Positions 1-13,337 of a DNA stretch of 64,000 nucleotides are shown here, piece after piece. Source of the DNA: Lepidurus packardi (lineage: Eukaryota > Arthropoda > Branchiopoda > Notostraca > Triopsidae); NCBI GenBank assembly GCA_023053545.1, contig JAKZAN010000001.1, positions 11,056,565 to 11,120,564 on the forward strand. Direction: 5' to 3'. Under the pieces are notes generated by a model. The model saw only the letters and a program-made list of their open reading frames with translations. It had not been told where the DNA came from and ran no database searches. Each line of letters opens with the position of its first letter. Positions within the stretch are counted from its first letter, which is position 1. The position numbers and the translations under genes were made by a program.

Positions 1-1028
1 TACCCCTTTCTAATGACAAATCGACATGACTTTTGGCTCATCCTTTTCTTTCTTTGCACCTTTTTGGCCTGATGCTGGGGTAATATACCATACTGTGGAC
101 ACCAAAAAAGCGATTTCAAGGATGCCATGCCACGCCACATCTTTCAAGTCCGCCCTTTTAACTCATATTTCTTTTCCCTCGAACGTTACTGTGCTGTACT
201 GCACACACCATAATAACTACTTATTCTTTTCGGTATCGACAAGCCGGTTTGTCCAAGTGTCACACTCTCAAACGAAGCCGTCTACTAGGGAATTCTAACG
301 GTAAAAACCACCAAACCTTTATTTAACAAAAATAAAAATAAATAAGTAAAATTAAATTAAATAAAAATAAGTTACAGAATAACAGTAAAAAGAAGAAACA
401 CGGATCTTATAAACGCGACGAAAAATGACATAAAATAAAAATTCAATAAAATCCAATTAAATCCAAATAAAATAAATTAAAAAAAACAACAACTAGAAAT
501 ATAAAAAAAGAGAACGTAAAGAGGTGCTATCCGTGGTGGAAGTCGAGTTCACCACACTATACGACATGAAATGGGTGCCCGGTGACAATACTTCCGGTAT
601 CATATCCATACGCTAATGAGCGCGGCCAGAAACAAAAAAAAATTGATGGAAACCCGGCACTTGGGAAGCAGGTGCTTGCTTTGCTGGGGGAAGAGAAAGA
701 CAGAGAAAAGCATTGGCATTTAATACCGGATCTAACGAACAGCATCGGAAGTGTTCCGGCCGTCCAAAACAGCGTGACCGAAAAGCCTTTCCGGAAACAA
801 AAGCTTCCCTTTTTATTTATATATAATACAGCATCCGAAAACTGGCTTCCCTCGAGGTCCCAATACTTCCTATTGCTTACGAAACCCTTTTTTTGCCATA
901 GCAAATAATCTTATAACGAAGGCAATAACTTGTCTCCATTCCTTTTTTTCCTTTCATTTTTTAATAATAATTCCCCGGAATGCTTTTACCGCATCTTGCC
1001 AAAGTATATGTTTGATGGGTTCGAGCAT

Positions 1029-1053
1029 AAAAAAAAAAAAAAAAAAAAAAAAA
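1029..1053. repeat. A25 homopolymer
   Basis: Twenty-five consecutive A; could be the tail of an old retroposed element, but no body is recognisable upstream. Confidence 0.9.
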
Positions 1054-1393
1054 TCACACTTGAATGGAGATGTATTTTTAACCATGACTCGTTTTCCAAG
1101 TTTTGATTAAGTTCTATGGCGACATTTCGCCCTAGTAAGAATACACCAAAGAGTGATTTTTTCCTTAACATGTGTTTGGCGTTCATCTCGAGCGTATTCC
1201 TTTTGGCATGGCATGATGGCATGAGCAAAAAGCGTTTTTATTTTATTTTTTAGTTTAGTGCTACGGAGCTCCGTAATTGAGCCATGTGGAGCGAAAGGAA
1301 AAGACAATAAGCGGACGTGGGCAGGTGTCGCAGTCGTCACAGGTGGACGTAACCAAGCGGGACCACACATATCCTTCGTCTTCCCTCTCTTCT

Positions 1394-1401
<8 letters not shown>

Positions 1402-1426
<25 letters not shown>

Positions 1427-1427
1427 T
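1402..1427. repeat. (CT)n microsatellite
   Basis: CT dinucleotide run of about 26 bp. Confidence 0.9.
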
Positions 1428-2049
1428 CACTTATTTTTTTAAAAAATTTCTACCTAGTTTATTTCCATCTCCAAGTAATGTCTCTCTCGTCGCATCGCAT
1501 CTTTCTAATTTCCTTCTTGAGTGATTCAAATGGGTGTAATGGGCGTAAAGTGCATCTTTACCGGCGCAAAGACAGTCAACAGTCAGGCGTACAGTACTAG
1601 ACTGGATTACTGCTTACTGGCACACAGCTAGACAGTTTAAAGTTAGATTCAAGGTTAAGGGAGGCGGGAATGTGTTTTTCGTTACATTTCTTTGGTTTCG
1701 GGAGAGAAAGAGGCGAAAGATTGTCGCCTTAACCTGAATACAAAGACAGCCAAGCCAAAAGTTTCCGTTCGTGTGGAAAGTGAAAAGCTGCAACCTGTCT
1801 AAAGACACCTCCTTTGGAACCCATCCATAGACACACACACACACAACCAACATAAAACAACACGTGTGGGCGTCTGCCAAGCGCATTAAAGTGACAGGTT
1901 CTTTTCCTACTGCAAACTAATTTTGGCTGGGACTTGCCTCCCGCTTCTCGAGACCTTTGCTTTGGGACCTAAACGATTAAGCAGACATCGTTTAACCTAC
2001 ATAACTTTGTTCTCCCTTTTCATTCTTCTGCCTTCTATTTTCTTGCCTT

Positions 2050-2400
2050 TTTGGTTTATACTGAACTCTTTCGCTTTACGTCTCGCGCCAAATTGCGCCT
2101 TCCGTGAAACATTCCTTGTTAACAGTAATTCTAACAATGAATTTCTAGATAACTTCGTCCCCCTTTGCTTTTTTCTTAATTTTCTTTTTATCCTGAACTC
2201 TCCGCTTTACGCCTGGCACCAAGTTGCACCTCCACGAAACATTCATTGTTAACATTCGTTCGAACAGTGAATTTCGAGATAGCTTGGACTACCCCCCTTT
2301 GCCCTTTTCGTTCTCTGCGCTTTACGCACTGGTGTCCACATTGTACCTTCCACGAAAACATTCATTGTAAGCACTGAGTTTCGAGAGCATTGTAGAACAT
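2050..2400. repeat. Three decayed tandem units of about 125 bp
   Basis: Each unit reads roughly CTGAACTCT..CGCTTTACG...CA(A/C)..TTG(C/T)(G/A)CCT.C.(C)GAAACATTC(C/A)TTGTTAAC...GAATTTC.AGATA. Units start near 2062, 2193 and 2315. Part of the unit recurs twice more at 2617-2690 as GAATTTCGAGAACATTCATTGTTAGC. Confidence 0.75.
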
Positions 2401-2699
2401 TGTTGGTACTGTTAAGGAAGGGATAGGAGTCTGTACTCTAATGAAGTCAAGCATTCTTAACGCTAATGGAAAAACTCTCTAAACCGACCGAAAACACACG
2501 TTTTACTCGAATCCCAAGTAATAATTGACTTTTACGGAGCCGTATTTTTAAAACTTTCTTAAAACATTTTTTAAAGACTTTTTGGCAGGAAAGTAATAGT
2601 AGCAGACACTGAATTCGAGAACATTCACGGTTAGCGTTCATTGCAACAATGAATTTCGAGAACATTCATTGTTAGCACCGTTAGAGAAGTGATCGGAAT

Positions 2700-3360
2700 C
2701 TGTGGTCTGTTGACGCCAAGCAATTTGAATTTTTTTGGCGGGAAAGTAATAGTAGCAGACATAAAAAAGGATCGTAAGGGATCTTAGGAGGCAGGGGTGG
2801 ATACTACTCCTTAACAGTATAAGCATGCAGGGCATCTTTCGTCACGCGCTTTTGCTTTTGGGGGAAGGCATCCCGGCTTTTCCAGCTGGCGCGGGGCAAA
2901 AATGTCTTCCCCGCTCGTGACTTTTCCACACAAGATACATCACAGCCTCATTGCCACTGTCGAGGACAAATGAGGCGGCAGATGCCCCTGCCATAGATGA
3001 CAGACTTTGCACGTTCCTCTTTTTCCTTTTCCTGCCTTTGCCTGCGTCTAGAACAACTGCACTGCACTGCCTTGCGTTGTCAAAGATGAGGAGCGACCTG
3101 AGCTTTGAAATACTGAGCGAAAAAGTATCAGAAGCGAGGGGACCTGCCTCTCTGTCTCTGTCTCTGTTGGGTGCGTGTGGTAGAGACATTCTGAAACTTG
3201 TCAACGCCAAACGCTGAGAGGAAACGCCTCATTATCAGTGCATGTGTTGGCGACTTGAAGGACTAACTTTACTCTCCCTATTTGTATACATTCGGCCTGA
3301 GCTTCGCCGTCAAAGTGCGAGTGCTTTGGATGTTTCTTAGGTCTTTTTTTATTATTTTTT
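2700..3360. other. Gene-free sequence
   Basis: An open frame of 122 codons lies on the minus strand at 2842-3210 (and 88 codons opposite) in a locally GC-rich patch. Neither has a recognisable domain, start context or splice partners, so I do not call a gene. Confidence 0.5.
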
Positions 3361-3363
3361 TTT

Positions 3364-3630
3364 ACTGACTAAGGAGGCTTCATTAAAAAGAAGACCCTAC
3401 AGCCATACTTTTGAACCCAAAGCTCAAATAAGGCCTCTTTGACGTTCAAATTAATCCAAATGAATACAAACGCCCAAAATTTCTAGATTTTTTTGTAAAC
3501 GGATTAAATAGGCTTCATTAAATGGTGGACTATATAGCCATACGCGGGAACCCAAAGCTAGGTTTGGTCCTTTTGACATGCGAATTAATCCAAATGAATA
3601 AAAACGCCCAAAAGCTTTAGGTAATTTTTG
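3364..3630. repeat. Tandem duplication of about 133 bp
   Basis: Both copies share AGGCTTCATTAAA, GCCATAC, GAACCCAAAGCT, TTTGAC and AATTAATCCAAATGAATA.AAACGCCCAAAA. Copies start near 3371 and 3509. Confidence 0.85.
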
Positions 3631-6344
3631 TTATTTGTTTATGCTGCAAGGACGGAGTTAACGAGTTTAACGCCTGTCACCTGCTTCACCTGTCTGTCGC
3701 AGTCTAGAATGCTCTTTTAATTGTGTATCCTAGACACAAGAAATGTTTTACTTGATGATTGTTCTTTAATTGTTGTACATAACTTTTTTGCATTTTTTAT
3801 TTCTTTTTACAAGTTTTGGTAATGAATTATCATCTAAATTACGCCTTTATTTTATACTGCGATTGTCAATGCAGTTCTATTTTATGCTGTACGTGTTAAA
3901 ATCAAGTAATTGGCATAAAAGTTCCTATCCTGTAGCACACGAAAGCTACCGGCGTTTCCCGCAAGATAAGCCGCGGACTAGTAGCGTTCCTTCGGTTTAG
4001 TTCGGGCCCGGCTTTACCGAGTAGAATGTAAGGAATAAGGTCCAATAATGAATAGTGAGGTGGAATCGAGCGTGAGTGGCTCATAAGCGGGACTTGTCTG
4101 ATAACTTGGGCTTGATTTACGTACAGTACGTCACTCGGTAGCGCTTTTCTATTCTTTCTTTCTTTTTCTTTGTACGAGGCAACCACATGTTTCCTGTTCT
4201 TTTCTCTACAGTGTATAAGAAGCTAATGGCTGTGAAGCAAAATCAATGAAAAACTGAGTTATGGAGCTCAATGCATGATACAAAAAAACATGTAAACGTG
4301 ACTGAAAAACTGGAAAACCGGGACATGTCGGGTCACTTCTTACCAGATAACCAGACTGTCTTAATGGTAAGTCCTTATCAGAATTGACTGTTGGCAGAAC
4401 TAAGTAGCGAGGAGGACTTTATCGTTACCATCAGCTCAGAGTTATTGTACGCTATAACTGCTGTTTTGATTGACACCGTTGCAACAGAGCTTGCAAAACT
4501 TGGGAGTTAAGTACTTGTTCCACACTTGCTCATGTAATAAATTCCAGAAAAATAAGAGTTCCCCCCTTTATTGTCCCCATTCTAAACTAAGAGACAAAGT
4601 GGTTGAATCTTTCCATCCAACTTGTCAGTCCATTAGTGCATTAAAACCTATTCCTTAAAGCCAGTTATAGTTGTCTGATAGGTGCAGCAGCGTTCTTACT
4701 TCTAATTGCAATCGTTCCAGTCCCGTCTAATACTAAAAAGGCAAAAAAAGGCGAAATTTACCGAAGAAATTCCATCATTAAATATAGCCAGTATTGCAAA
4801 ACACGGCATGTGGCTCCGATCTAATGAGCTTGGTACACGCTCTCCTTTTAAACTACTCAAATAAACTCGTCATGTGAGGAATAGAAAAACACATATCCAT
4901 TTGGAAGACCATAATCTAACTACAATATTGAAAGAAAAAGTATTGGCTTTGACTTTTTTCGTTCTTTTTTTACCCAAAAAGCAAAAACAAACAGAGAAGA
5001 CTTTCTGCAAGCTGGCAAAACGAGCTTTGCGTAAAACATAAAGAATAAAGTTACACTACACATTAAAGAAAAGAAAAGAAACAAATTCAAGAAAAGGGCG
5101 TATCCCCCCCCCCCCCCCCCCTTCTCTCCAGAAAAAAAAACGTTCTGCGGGTCACGGGACCGGACATGTACAGCACGTTTGCCACATACTCCGACTGACA
5201 CAGTATGTTGCCGCTGAAAGATGTGTTTATCTCAGTCGGTATAACATTCTCACAAAGGAAAAGATCGCTGAGCAGACGCCCCGCCAATTTCCCAAACTTT
5301 TTTTTGTCTTCCATCACCAAATCTTCTTTCGTGCCTTTAGATGGGAGAGGAAAAGTATTTAAAAAAAAAGTTTTTCGCCATATATAACGATTCCACCCAA
5401 TCCAGTCCCGGTCCGGTTTGTGCCATCAGCCGCCGACGCAGACAACATAACAGCAGACAGCTCAAGTTTAGTTTTACCTTCAAACACTATTGTCGACATC
5501 CCTTTCGCTTGTAACTCAAACCCAAACACGTCTTCCGCGGCATACCGAACATTGATGCTCCGGCGTAATGCAGCAGAGAGAGAGAGAGTGTTAAGTTGTA
5601 AGTATGTATATGCGGGCGGGACCTTGTTAACTTTATAGCTAACTTTGCGAGCCCCGAGCCGCTGACAAACACAATCCTGACGCAGATCCTCTCTCTTTGC
5701 TCTCTGGCAGGCAGTTCCATTAAAGACAGACAAATATACACAAAGTAGCACTTATTGCTTATGCCAAAAGACGCGTGAGTTGCTGTTCTCACAACACAAT
5801 GCACCAAAAAGTCACTGGTACGACCCTTTTTGGTGAATTGTGGCTCTTATTGGTGTTGCGGGAAGCTGTAAAGTTAATTACTGACACGGGCTTAATGTTA
5901 ATGTGTACATTACACATACACGTTTTGTTCATTTTCCGTTTGCTAGAAGTGTAATTGTAATAGTCCGGCTCTCTTGCAAAAAGTAGGCACAAGAGGCTGA
6001 CCTATTGGGCCTGTTTTGAAAGCCTTAACATCTTGCGGCGGTTAAAATAAAGAAATATGTAAAAAGAGGCAGCACATGCTGAACGCATTCGACCCAAAAC
6101 GTTCAGTTGAGTTCAGCATGCGGCAATTAAGAGACGCAAAGTGTCCCCCAATCTGTCAAAGTCCGTGTCGGACGTCAGCGAAGGTTTGCCCGCAATCAAT
6201 TTTCTACCCTCCCTCTTGTACACACCTTACTTTTACGCCTTTGGTACGGAACCTGCTATAAAACCATGTGAGTTTGGTCACACTCCGTCTTTACTTTATT
6301 TCTTTTATTCGGCATTTTTTTTTACTTTCCAGAAGTTACACTAT
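3631..6344. other. Gene-free sequence
   Basis: No recognisable exon or RNA gene. Contains a C18 run at 5104-5121 and a short GA run at 5576-5588. A 130-codon minus-strand frame at 5359-5751 has no domain. Confidence 0.5.
5104..5121. repeat. C18 homopolymer
   Basis: Eighteen consecutive C followed by a pyrimidine stretch and an A9 run. Confidence 0.9.
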
Positions 6345-7080
6345 ATATTTCATTGTTACGTTGCATAGTAAGTTCATCGCCGCCCAACTTGCGTTGACGT
6401 AACGAAACATTCATTGTAACCACAACTGTCAGCATGCAAGTTTCCTTGTTGCTAGCTAATAAAGTTCATTGTTGCCCTATCCCACGTTTCGCTGTTTTCC
6501 CATCAGTGCAAATTTTCATGGTTGCAAGGTTAGTTAACTTTCATCGATGCAATGACTAGGTCGCTGTTGCAGTGAGTTTCAAAAGCTTGAATTTACCCGC
6601 TATACAGCCTGACGAGTTAATTCCGGAAAATCGGAACCCAAGTTTTACGTAATATTTCTCGAACCAATCCAACAACAGTGCCAAGTTTGCGGCAAGTTTC
6701 TAGCTGCCCCAAACATTTCGCTATACATTTTAGTGTTGCGTTGTACAGTAAGCTCAGTGCCGTGCAATTTGCGTTGCTGCAACGAAACATTCATTGTAAC
6801 CATGCAAGTTTCCTTGCTGGATCTAACAAATTTCATTGTTGCCCTCCCATGTTCCAGTTATATCAGTGCAAATTTCAAGGTTTTTAAGGTTCGTTAACTT
6901 TCATCGATGCAATGACTAGGTCGCTGTTGCCATGATCGTTTCAAATGCTTGGATTACCCGCTGAAAGACCATTGCGATTTAATATTCCGTGAAATCGGAA
7001 CCAAAGTTTAGGTAACATTAATCACACATATTCAAATCCAAGTACCGTGCAAAGTTTTCGGCGGGTTTGTTAAGCTATCG
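6345..7080. repeat. Tandem duplication of about 375 bp
   Basis: Copy 1 runs about 6345-6720 and copy 2 about 6721-7080. Shared segments in order include GCGTTG, AACGAAACATTCATTGTAAC, CATGCAAGTTTCCTTG, TTCATTGTTGCCCT, ATCAGTGCAAATTT, GTTAACTTTCATCGATGCAA, TGACTAGGTCGCTGTTGC, ATTACCCGCT, AATCGGAACC and a C(G)GC(A/G)(A/G)GTTT end. The CGAAACATTCATTGT core also occurs in the 2.05-2.4 kb repeats. Confidence 0.88.
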
Positions 7081-9816
7081 AACTAACCAAAGGGACTTTC
7101 ATAGAAGTGTGACTTGGAAAAACAAATGCCAGCCTTTTGTTTTTTGGTCTGATGTCTCTCACTTTTTTGCACGCCAAAATTGGACTAAAAAGGCAGCTCA
7201 AGCAAATGGATCATGAAAAGGTAATCATTTTTGGGAGTAAGCTATACGACTGGTGTGTGTATGTGTGTAGAGTAGAGACTTGCTGGCGAGTTTAAAAAAA
7301 AAACGTGCAAAAGCCCGAAAAGCCCCAAAAGGGAAACAGGTGAAGGCGACAGAGACAAGTGGCATACGTTTTTAAACGCCCCTTGATTTATGTGTCAACT
7401 TGCATTCACTAATTCGTCTTTTTTCTTTTTTTTTTACTGGGGAAAAAGTCTCCAAACCACTGTTCAAAAACACTTACTTTTTGGAATTCAAAATCTTAAA
7501 AAAAAACACTTGTAAACAGTACGAAATTTTCAAGTTACGCAGGGAAGCAGCTTATATTAAATCTAAATATACTTATAGGTTGTCTCCCCTAATAGAAACT
7601 CAACTCTGGACCTCTGGAACTCTGGAAGCAAAGGGTTTTCCGTGACATTAAGCGTGGGAGATTAGCGATTTATCTTTCTATTTTCTTTCGTCGAGATTCA
7701 TTTCTACGGGAGGAAAGAGATGTAGAAATGCCACATTTCCACCCTTCGCTGTATTTGGTTTATTTTTTACTTCATCTAACGTTAACATACAGCATATTGG
7801 CCAGATTGTTGTCTTGGAAGAGCCAATTTCCAAAGTGTACATTACAGCAGTATAGCACGCCAAAGTCATTTGCATGACAACCTTCCCAGCGTTTTATTTC
7901 GCTTTCACGTATATAAACGTCCTTCGCTTGGACACTAAAAACGTCCTAAAATCCCCCCGCAAACCTCGAGAAAACGTTCGCTTTTCAAATGTTGTCTAAT
8001 CTTCTAACCTGACGACCTCTCACACTACAAAACGCTGTTCTAAATTCGCGTTCTGCTTTTATGAATACGTCTCGTAATTCCCCCAAAATAGCTGTCCTAT
8101 TGCAACTTTCAGGATGTGCTCGCATCCTTTTTTGACCCTTTAAGGAAACCCACACTTACAGTAAGTGGCTTTTAAAGCCTTTTAAACTTTTTATTATTTT
8201 TTTTATTTTGAATTAGTCATCCATCACACATCACATCAAATTGCCAGCTTGTACTCAATAAAAGAAATAAGCGAAAGGCTAGAGAACGGGGAGGAACCTA
8301 AGCTGGCTTTTCTACGCAACAAGAAGCTTTCGAACTGAACTGTACTTGAAACATTTCGTCTTGGAAACACCGGATTCCCGGCGCCTGGCCGATGTTTTCC
8401 TAAGCTCCCAGCGACACGACGCCGGTACCCCGAAAACCCTCTTGATTCACACGGCGCGCGTGACGTAGTGTACGCCAAAGAGAGAGAGATCTATTTCATC
8501 ACGTGCCTTTTTTTCCTTTCTATTGCTCAAGATATGGCACCAAGTTAGCTGACGGACCTTTTATTTATTTATTTTTTTATTTTTCGTTTCAGCAACAGAA
8601 GACCTGCCCCCATTGGGTAATACAACACAAGTCAAAAAGTTTTCAAAAGTTTCCAAAGAGCTCGCTTCAAGTACGGAGAAAATTCCGCCTGGGACATCCG
8701 AGAAGCCTTTCCGGGACAAATTGAAGCTTGTACGGAGACACAGAGACATATATACGTATATAGTCACCGACAAGGGGCAAAAGCGGACAGGAAGCAGGAA
8801 GTTACAGGCGGGGGAGGGGGGCGGGCCCCGTATAACGTTGGTTCGGACAGTTTTCTATACGGGCTTTTTCAGTACATAACCGCCATAGAACAAGTACGTA
8901 CGGTACATTAAAAACCTTCAACACATGAGCTTTTGGCCCCCTTTTTGCATTCGTTGTAGGTGCATTCAAACAGCAAAGAGCCAAACCTTACCCCCCAATC
9001 CAACATGTAATTCGATGCTTGCGGCAGCTGTTCCATTCATTCTATTCGTTCCGTTCGTTTCCTACCCCATTCAATAACTTCCTTCCTCTTCACAAATAAC
9101 TTGCACTGACCAAGACATTTTTTTTTTACTTTTTTCGGGGAAAGGAAGGGCATGACCGGTTACGGAACCATGTCCTCAAACACGACATGCGTCATAATCA
9201 TGGATGTCTGGCGACACTTCCATTTTATCATGTCAAAAATTGTACTCAAACATGCCTATTTTAGCCGAAAGAGCTAAAAAGAGAGGGAGAGTGTGAGAGA
9301 GAGATAGAATTTGAAGGAATTTTGACAGTAAATATATATTTTAAGAAATAGGTGAAATATCCCTTGACGCAGCAAGATAGCCCATCAAAAGTATCTCACG
9401 AACGACGCTTTTCAACTTTAAAAACGTTTATATATATACATATATACACACGAAGAAGTAGAAGGTGAGCAGCTGCAACAACAACTCTTAACACCTTCCT
9501 GAAACAGCATCAGCAAAGGACGCATCTTCGAATTGCAAAGCTTTCGCTCCCTCGCTGACAGTTCTACAGGGATAAGCCAACCCGCCAAATACCCGGGCCG
9601 CATATAAGCTCATTTACAATTTTTCAAAAACATTTTGTTGAACATCCTTTTTGCGTTTTTTTTTTTTACTACCATATTACATTCCGTTCCAAACTTCACC
9701 TATTTTGGGCCAAACTTGCTGCTAAAAACACTCCCGAACAGATTTAATTCCCTTTCTAACTTACTCCTACCCTTTTGCCAAAATACAAAAATTAAATGAA
9801 AAAGCACTTTCTAATC
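7081..9816. other. Gene-free sequence
   Basis: No supported exon. The 8236-8880 stretch has overlapping open frames on both strands in a mildly GC-rich patch, without domains. T-rich runs and a short GA run at 9280-9305 are the only other features. Confidence 0.5.
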
Positions 9817-9934
9817 TCGTTGGCGCATAACCAATGAACAGAGACTTTTTGAACTCGAAATTCTATTCGTCCCTTAAAAGATTATGGAACTGGCGTCCTT
9901 CTGACGGGGCCCGGCGTCCTTGTGCCGCGTTGCC
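9817..9934 (+). repeat. Foldback-family repeat, copy a
   Basis: Reads CTCGTTGGCGC(A)TAACCAATGA..., TCCCTTAAAAGATTA, then GGCGTCCTTCTGACGGGGCC, CGGCGTCCTTGTG and CGCGTTGCC. Nearly the same order of blocks as copy e at 23507-23624. Confidence 0.8.
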
Positions 9935-11068
9935 ACGAAAACATACTAAATTCCCTTTTTTTTTTTTTTTTTTAGCTTATTCTAACTCTTCTGCCAAATT
10001 TGACAAAAAATATTAAAAAAAAAACAACTGAAGGGGAAAATGCATGAAACGTAGACAGAAACACAGTTAAGGAAGTACACCAGATGCATTGAAGGAAAAA
10101 TTAAAAGACTCCCAAAAAAAAACCCGCAAATCTTTTGAACATCTTAGGCCATTGTTAGAGCTCGCACAGAAGCTGGATGCCTTTTGAATTCCGTTCCCCC
10201 CCTAAAAAGCGTCATTTGAGAATGGAGAATGAACGGAATCCCTACAATGTGGGAGACAACAGTGTCTGGGTTGCAGGTTGCTATGTGAGTCCTGGCATTC
10301 CCCAATACCTTTAAAATCGTATCTCCTGCTTTGATGGGTTTGAAATCCGAGTTTCACCTGCTATATGCTAACACCCGCAAGCATGCGATCGTGGTAAGAC
10401 ATGGTTTTATCTTGACGGACTCCTCCTTTTCAATTTCTTTCAATTTCTTCACTTTTACAGCATAACTATAACCACCACCCCCTCCCCCTTGAAGAACACC
10501 CCCAGAAGGGACAACTTTTCAAAGGTGTACCTGTGTTCAGTACCTGTGTGTGGGTAACTAACTGTTAACAAAAAGTCGTTTGTCAAACGGGAAAGAGAGC
10601 CCTGGGAATGGAATCTTTCACGTTCCATGTTCCATGGGACACAAGCATGTACTTGTGTACCCAAGTCGTCGTCAGTCTGTCCTAATCATCCCAAATATTT
10701 CTGGCCTTCCACCGCTTTCCTTCCTTTCTCTCCCTCGCTCTCAGTGACTGAAAGGTTTTTCCGTGCGATCATCTTGATGGAGGTAAACCAAAAAGAAAAA
10801 GAAGGAAAAATGCACAGCACAGTACTCTACACCGCATCAAAACTTGTGTAAGATGGTAAAGCAGGACCCCCGTCGTGCAACTTCCCTCCCGCCCCCAAAT
10901 GCTTTCTTTTAAAGGGACGCGAACATGAACATTTTACTAGGTTCAAGTGACGGAACGTTCTTTCTCTCTGTTAGAGACAGAACGGTCTGTTCCATTGGAG
11001 TTTTTTTTTTTAATTGACGCCAACTTCCTTAAATCTGTTTCTGTCTACTTTTCATGCCTTTTCCCTTC

Positions 11069-11104
<36 letters not shown>

Positions 11105-11158
11105 CAAAATGTGACAGAGGAGTTAGAATAAGCTGAAAAAGGAGATTTAATGGTTTCA
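9935..11158. other. Gene-free sequence
   Basis: No exon recognised. Contains an ATT trinucleotide run at 11071-11102 and CTCTGTnnnAGAGACAGAAC near 10965, which recurs near 11351 on the far side of foldback copy b. Confidence 0.5.
11071..11102. repeat. (ATT)n microsatellite
   Basis: About eleven ATT units. Confidence 0.95.
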
Positions 11159-11343
11159 CGGCAACGCGACACAAGGACTACTCGACATAAGGACGCCGGG
11201 CACCGACAGAAGGACGCCATGTCATTACTCGTTTTAGGGGATCGATAGAATTTCGAATGTAAAAGTCTCCGCCACCAATGGCATTAGAAAGTGCTTAAGT
11301 TACGTTAGGTGTCCTTTCTGTCGGGGCCCGACGCCCTTGTGTC
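11159..11343. mobile_element. Foldback MITE-like element, copy b with both ends
   Basis: Left end CGGCAACGCGACACAAGGAC, then ACATAAGGACGCCGGGCACC and GACAGAAGGACGCC; right end is the inverse: GTCCTTTCTGTCGGGGCCCG, ACGCCCTTGTGTC. About 185 bp with no coding capacity. It is the most complete copy of the family in this window. Confidence 0.75.
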
Positions 11344-12089
11344 TACTTCCCCTCTCTCTGTGTAAGAGACAGAACAGTATGTTAAGAAGGGGGGAGAGAG
11401 AGAGAGATAGAGAGGCGGCATATGAAAAAGAACAAACCACTGAAAGCACTTCCTCTTACTTTTAAGAGAAAGAAGAAGAGATTCAAGTGACCGTCACTCG
11501 GTTGATCGGATTCCTTAGCATTCCTGTGGGTTGCAAACATAATATTTCCCCGGTTTTGCATTCATATTGGGAATTGAGAGAATTCCTTACCCCTACGAGC
11601 TACTACAGTTAGGCTATTCTATACGCTATAAGGGCAATTCAGGTCCAGAGCAGAAAGAGCATTTTGTTCCTTTTTGGTTCAGCGTCGCAGTCGCGTCAAG
11701 TGGATACTTCGGGAATTCCATTTTCCCTCCCTCGTGCTTCAATTGTACATACGTATTGTACCGTGCATGAGGGGGATTAACGAGACCACAATTAGCTTGG
11801 AATTTCCCCTCCGACAGATATAAAAAGAAAAAAAGAAGTTTGGGCCAACATCCTCTTGGTATTGCACGCCGCTTTTAGCCCCAAAATAAACTACGGTGCC
11901 TAAAGTAGTGCTATACAAGCTGCTAAAATGCAAGCTAAAATATTTCTTTAGCAGGGGGCGTAGGCGTGAACTGTAATCTCCCGGCTCCTTCTCTTCTTGC
12001 TAAATAACGCCATCACCATCAGCCTCCGACAAATATACAAACAAACAAATTTTCTAGAACGACTCCAAAACGTCCGCGAAGGTTTGTTT

Positions 12090-12118
12090 CTTTTTTTTTT
12101 TTTGGGGGGGGGGGGGGG
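12090..12118. repeat. T14-G15 homopolymer pair
   Basis: About fourteen T followed directly by fifteen G. Confidence 0.9.
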
Positions 12119-12849
12119 TCAAAGTTCAACTTTTAAAAGCCACAGATCATCGAATTCAGGAAGAAACCCTTTCCTTTTTGTCGGCATTTAACGATGCACT
12201 TTCGGGAATCATTCAAATGCCAGACTACCCGTCCTTCTACATTTCAGCGACCCATGTAAAATCTATCATAGGAACACTAGGAATGTGACAGTCCTTATAG
12301 CCCTAACAAAAGCTCCTCATTTTTTATTTCATTCCCATTCTATGCCAAGCCTCTTCGCTTAAGCCGAAGAGAACTCAAAGAGGCTTTTTGCATAGGATAA
12401 AAAAAATAAAAAAAATCTAACCCTTTACTAAGTCTGTGTGATCGTCGGGACTTTTGGAATTTTAATATTTTTTCTTATTGTCTTTTTAATCCTTAAAAAG
12501 AGGACCAATATCATGGACATGATATTAGATACCATCCGTAAAATTAACCTTTAATTTATTTTTGGAATATTCCAAGTTTCCCTTTCTAATCAAACAGAAG
12601 TAACGCACTCTGACTTTGATCATGGAATTAAAAACGAATAAGGTGTACTGTCCTTTCCTGTACGGTTGCATCATAATGCTGTACAGAGTTTGACGTTTGT
12701 CCTATAATATAAGGGCATTTTTATTTGGAGGAGAGAGAATTTCTTATTTTTTTTTTTTATTTATATGATCATTTTTGGACTTGGCCGCACCTTACCGCAT
12801 TTGGGGGATCCTCTCTCTCTCGCATAAAACCCCGTTTACATAAGCTATT

Positions 12850-12925
12850 TGCAAGGTGACTTCATTTGCATGGTCGCGAGCCACACAGCATCACCACTTA
12901 ATGCTCTAAACCACCGGGCCATATT
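12850..12925 (-). repeat. Possible tRNA-derived SINE fragment
   Basis: On the minus strand GGCCCGGTGGTTTAGAGCAT resembles the 5' end and A box of a tRNA, and GGCTCGCGACC some 40 bp later resembles a B box. A full cloverleaf does not form. Confidence 0.32.
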
Positions 12926-13337
12926 GGAGTCATATCCCACCCCGAAACCTCAAAAATAAACATAAAAAAACGATCCCTATCCTTTAAAAACCATGCTTAT
13001 ATGCAGTTTGTTCCCAGCCAGGAAGAGAAAATCTCAGCAGGTTGAACGGTTATGACCATTTGGGACGACCCACTAACGTTTTTCAAGGTTTTCAGTAGAG
13101 ACCTTTTCAAAAAGGGAAGACGAAACAGTCTCCCTAACCTCTACTTGGCCTCTTGTTCTGTAGAAAAAGACCGGACTGCTCTGACGTCACGTTTTTTTTT
13201 ATTATTTTGTCCATTCAGGAATTCCCTTTCTATGCTAACCATTAAATCAGTTATTAAATCTTGCTAAAAAGAAGTTGGTTAAAAAAAAGGCTAAAAAGGT
13301 TGCGCAGTTTATCCCAAAACTCATACCGATTTATGTA

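Larger units (their letters stand above)
1..2049. other. Gene-free, AT-rich sequence
   Basis: No recognisable exon. Holds an A/T-rich stretch at 320-500, an A25 run at 1029-1053, a CT run at 1402-1427 and a short AC run near 1831. Short open frames on both strands lack domains. Confidence 0.6.
11344..13337. other. Gene-free sequence
   Basis: No supported exon. Holds a T14-G15 composite run at 12090-12118 and a possible SINE near 12.88 kb. Confidence 0.5.

Noticed and set aside
2842-3210. Minus-strand open frame of 122 codons
   Set aside because: No recognisable domain, lies in a GC-rich patch with an overlapping frame on the other strand, and has no splice partners.
12850-12925. A functional tRNA gene
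   Set aside because: A- and B-box-like motifs are present but acceptor, D and anticodon stems do not pair; a SINE fragment is the more likely explanation.
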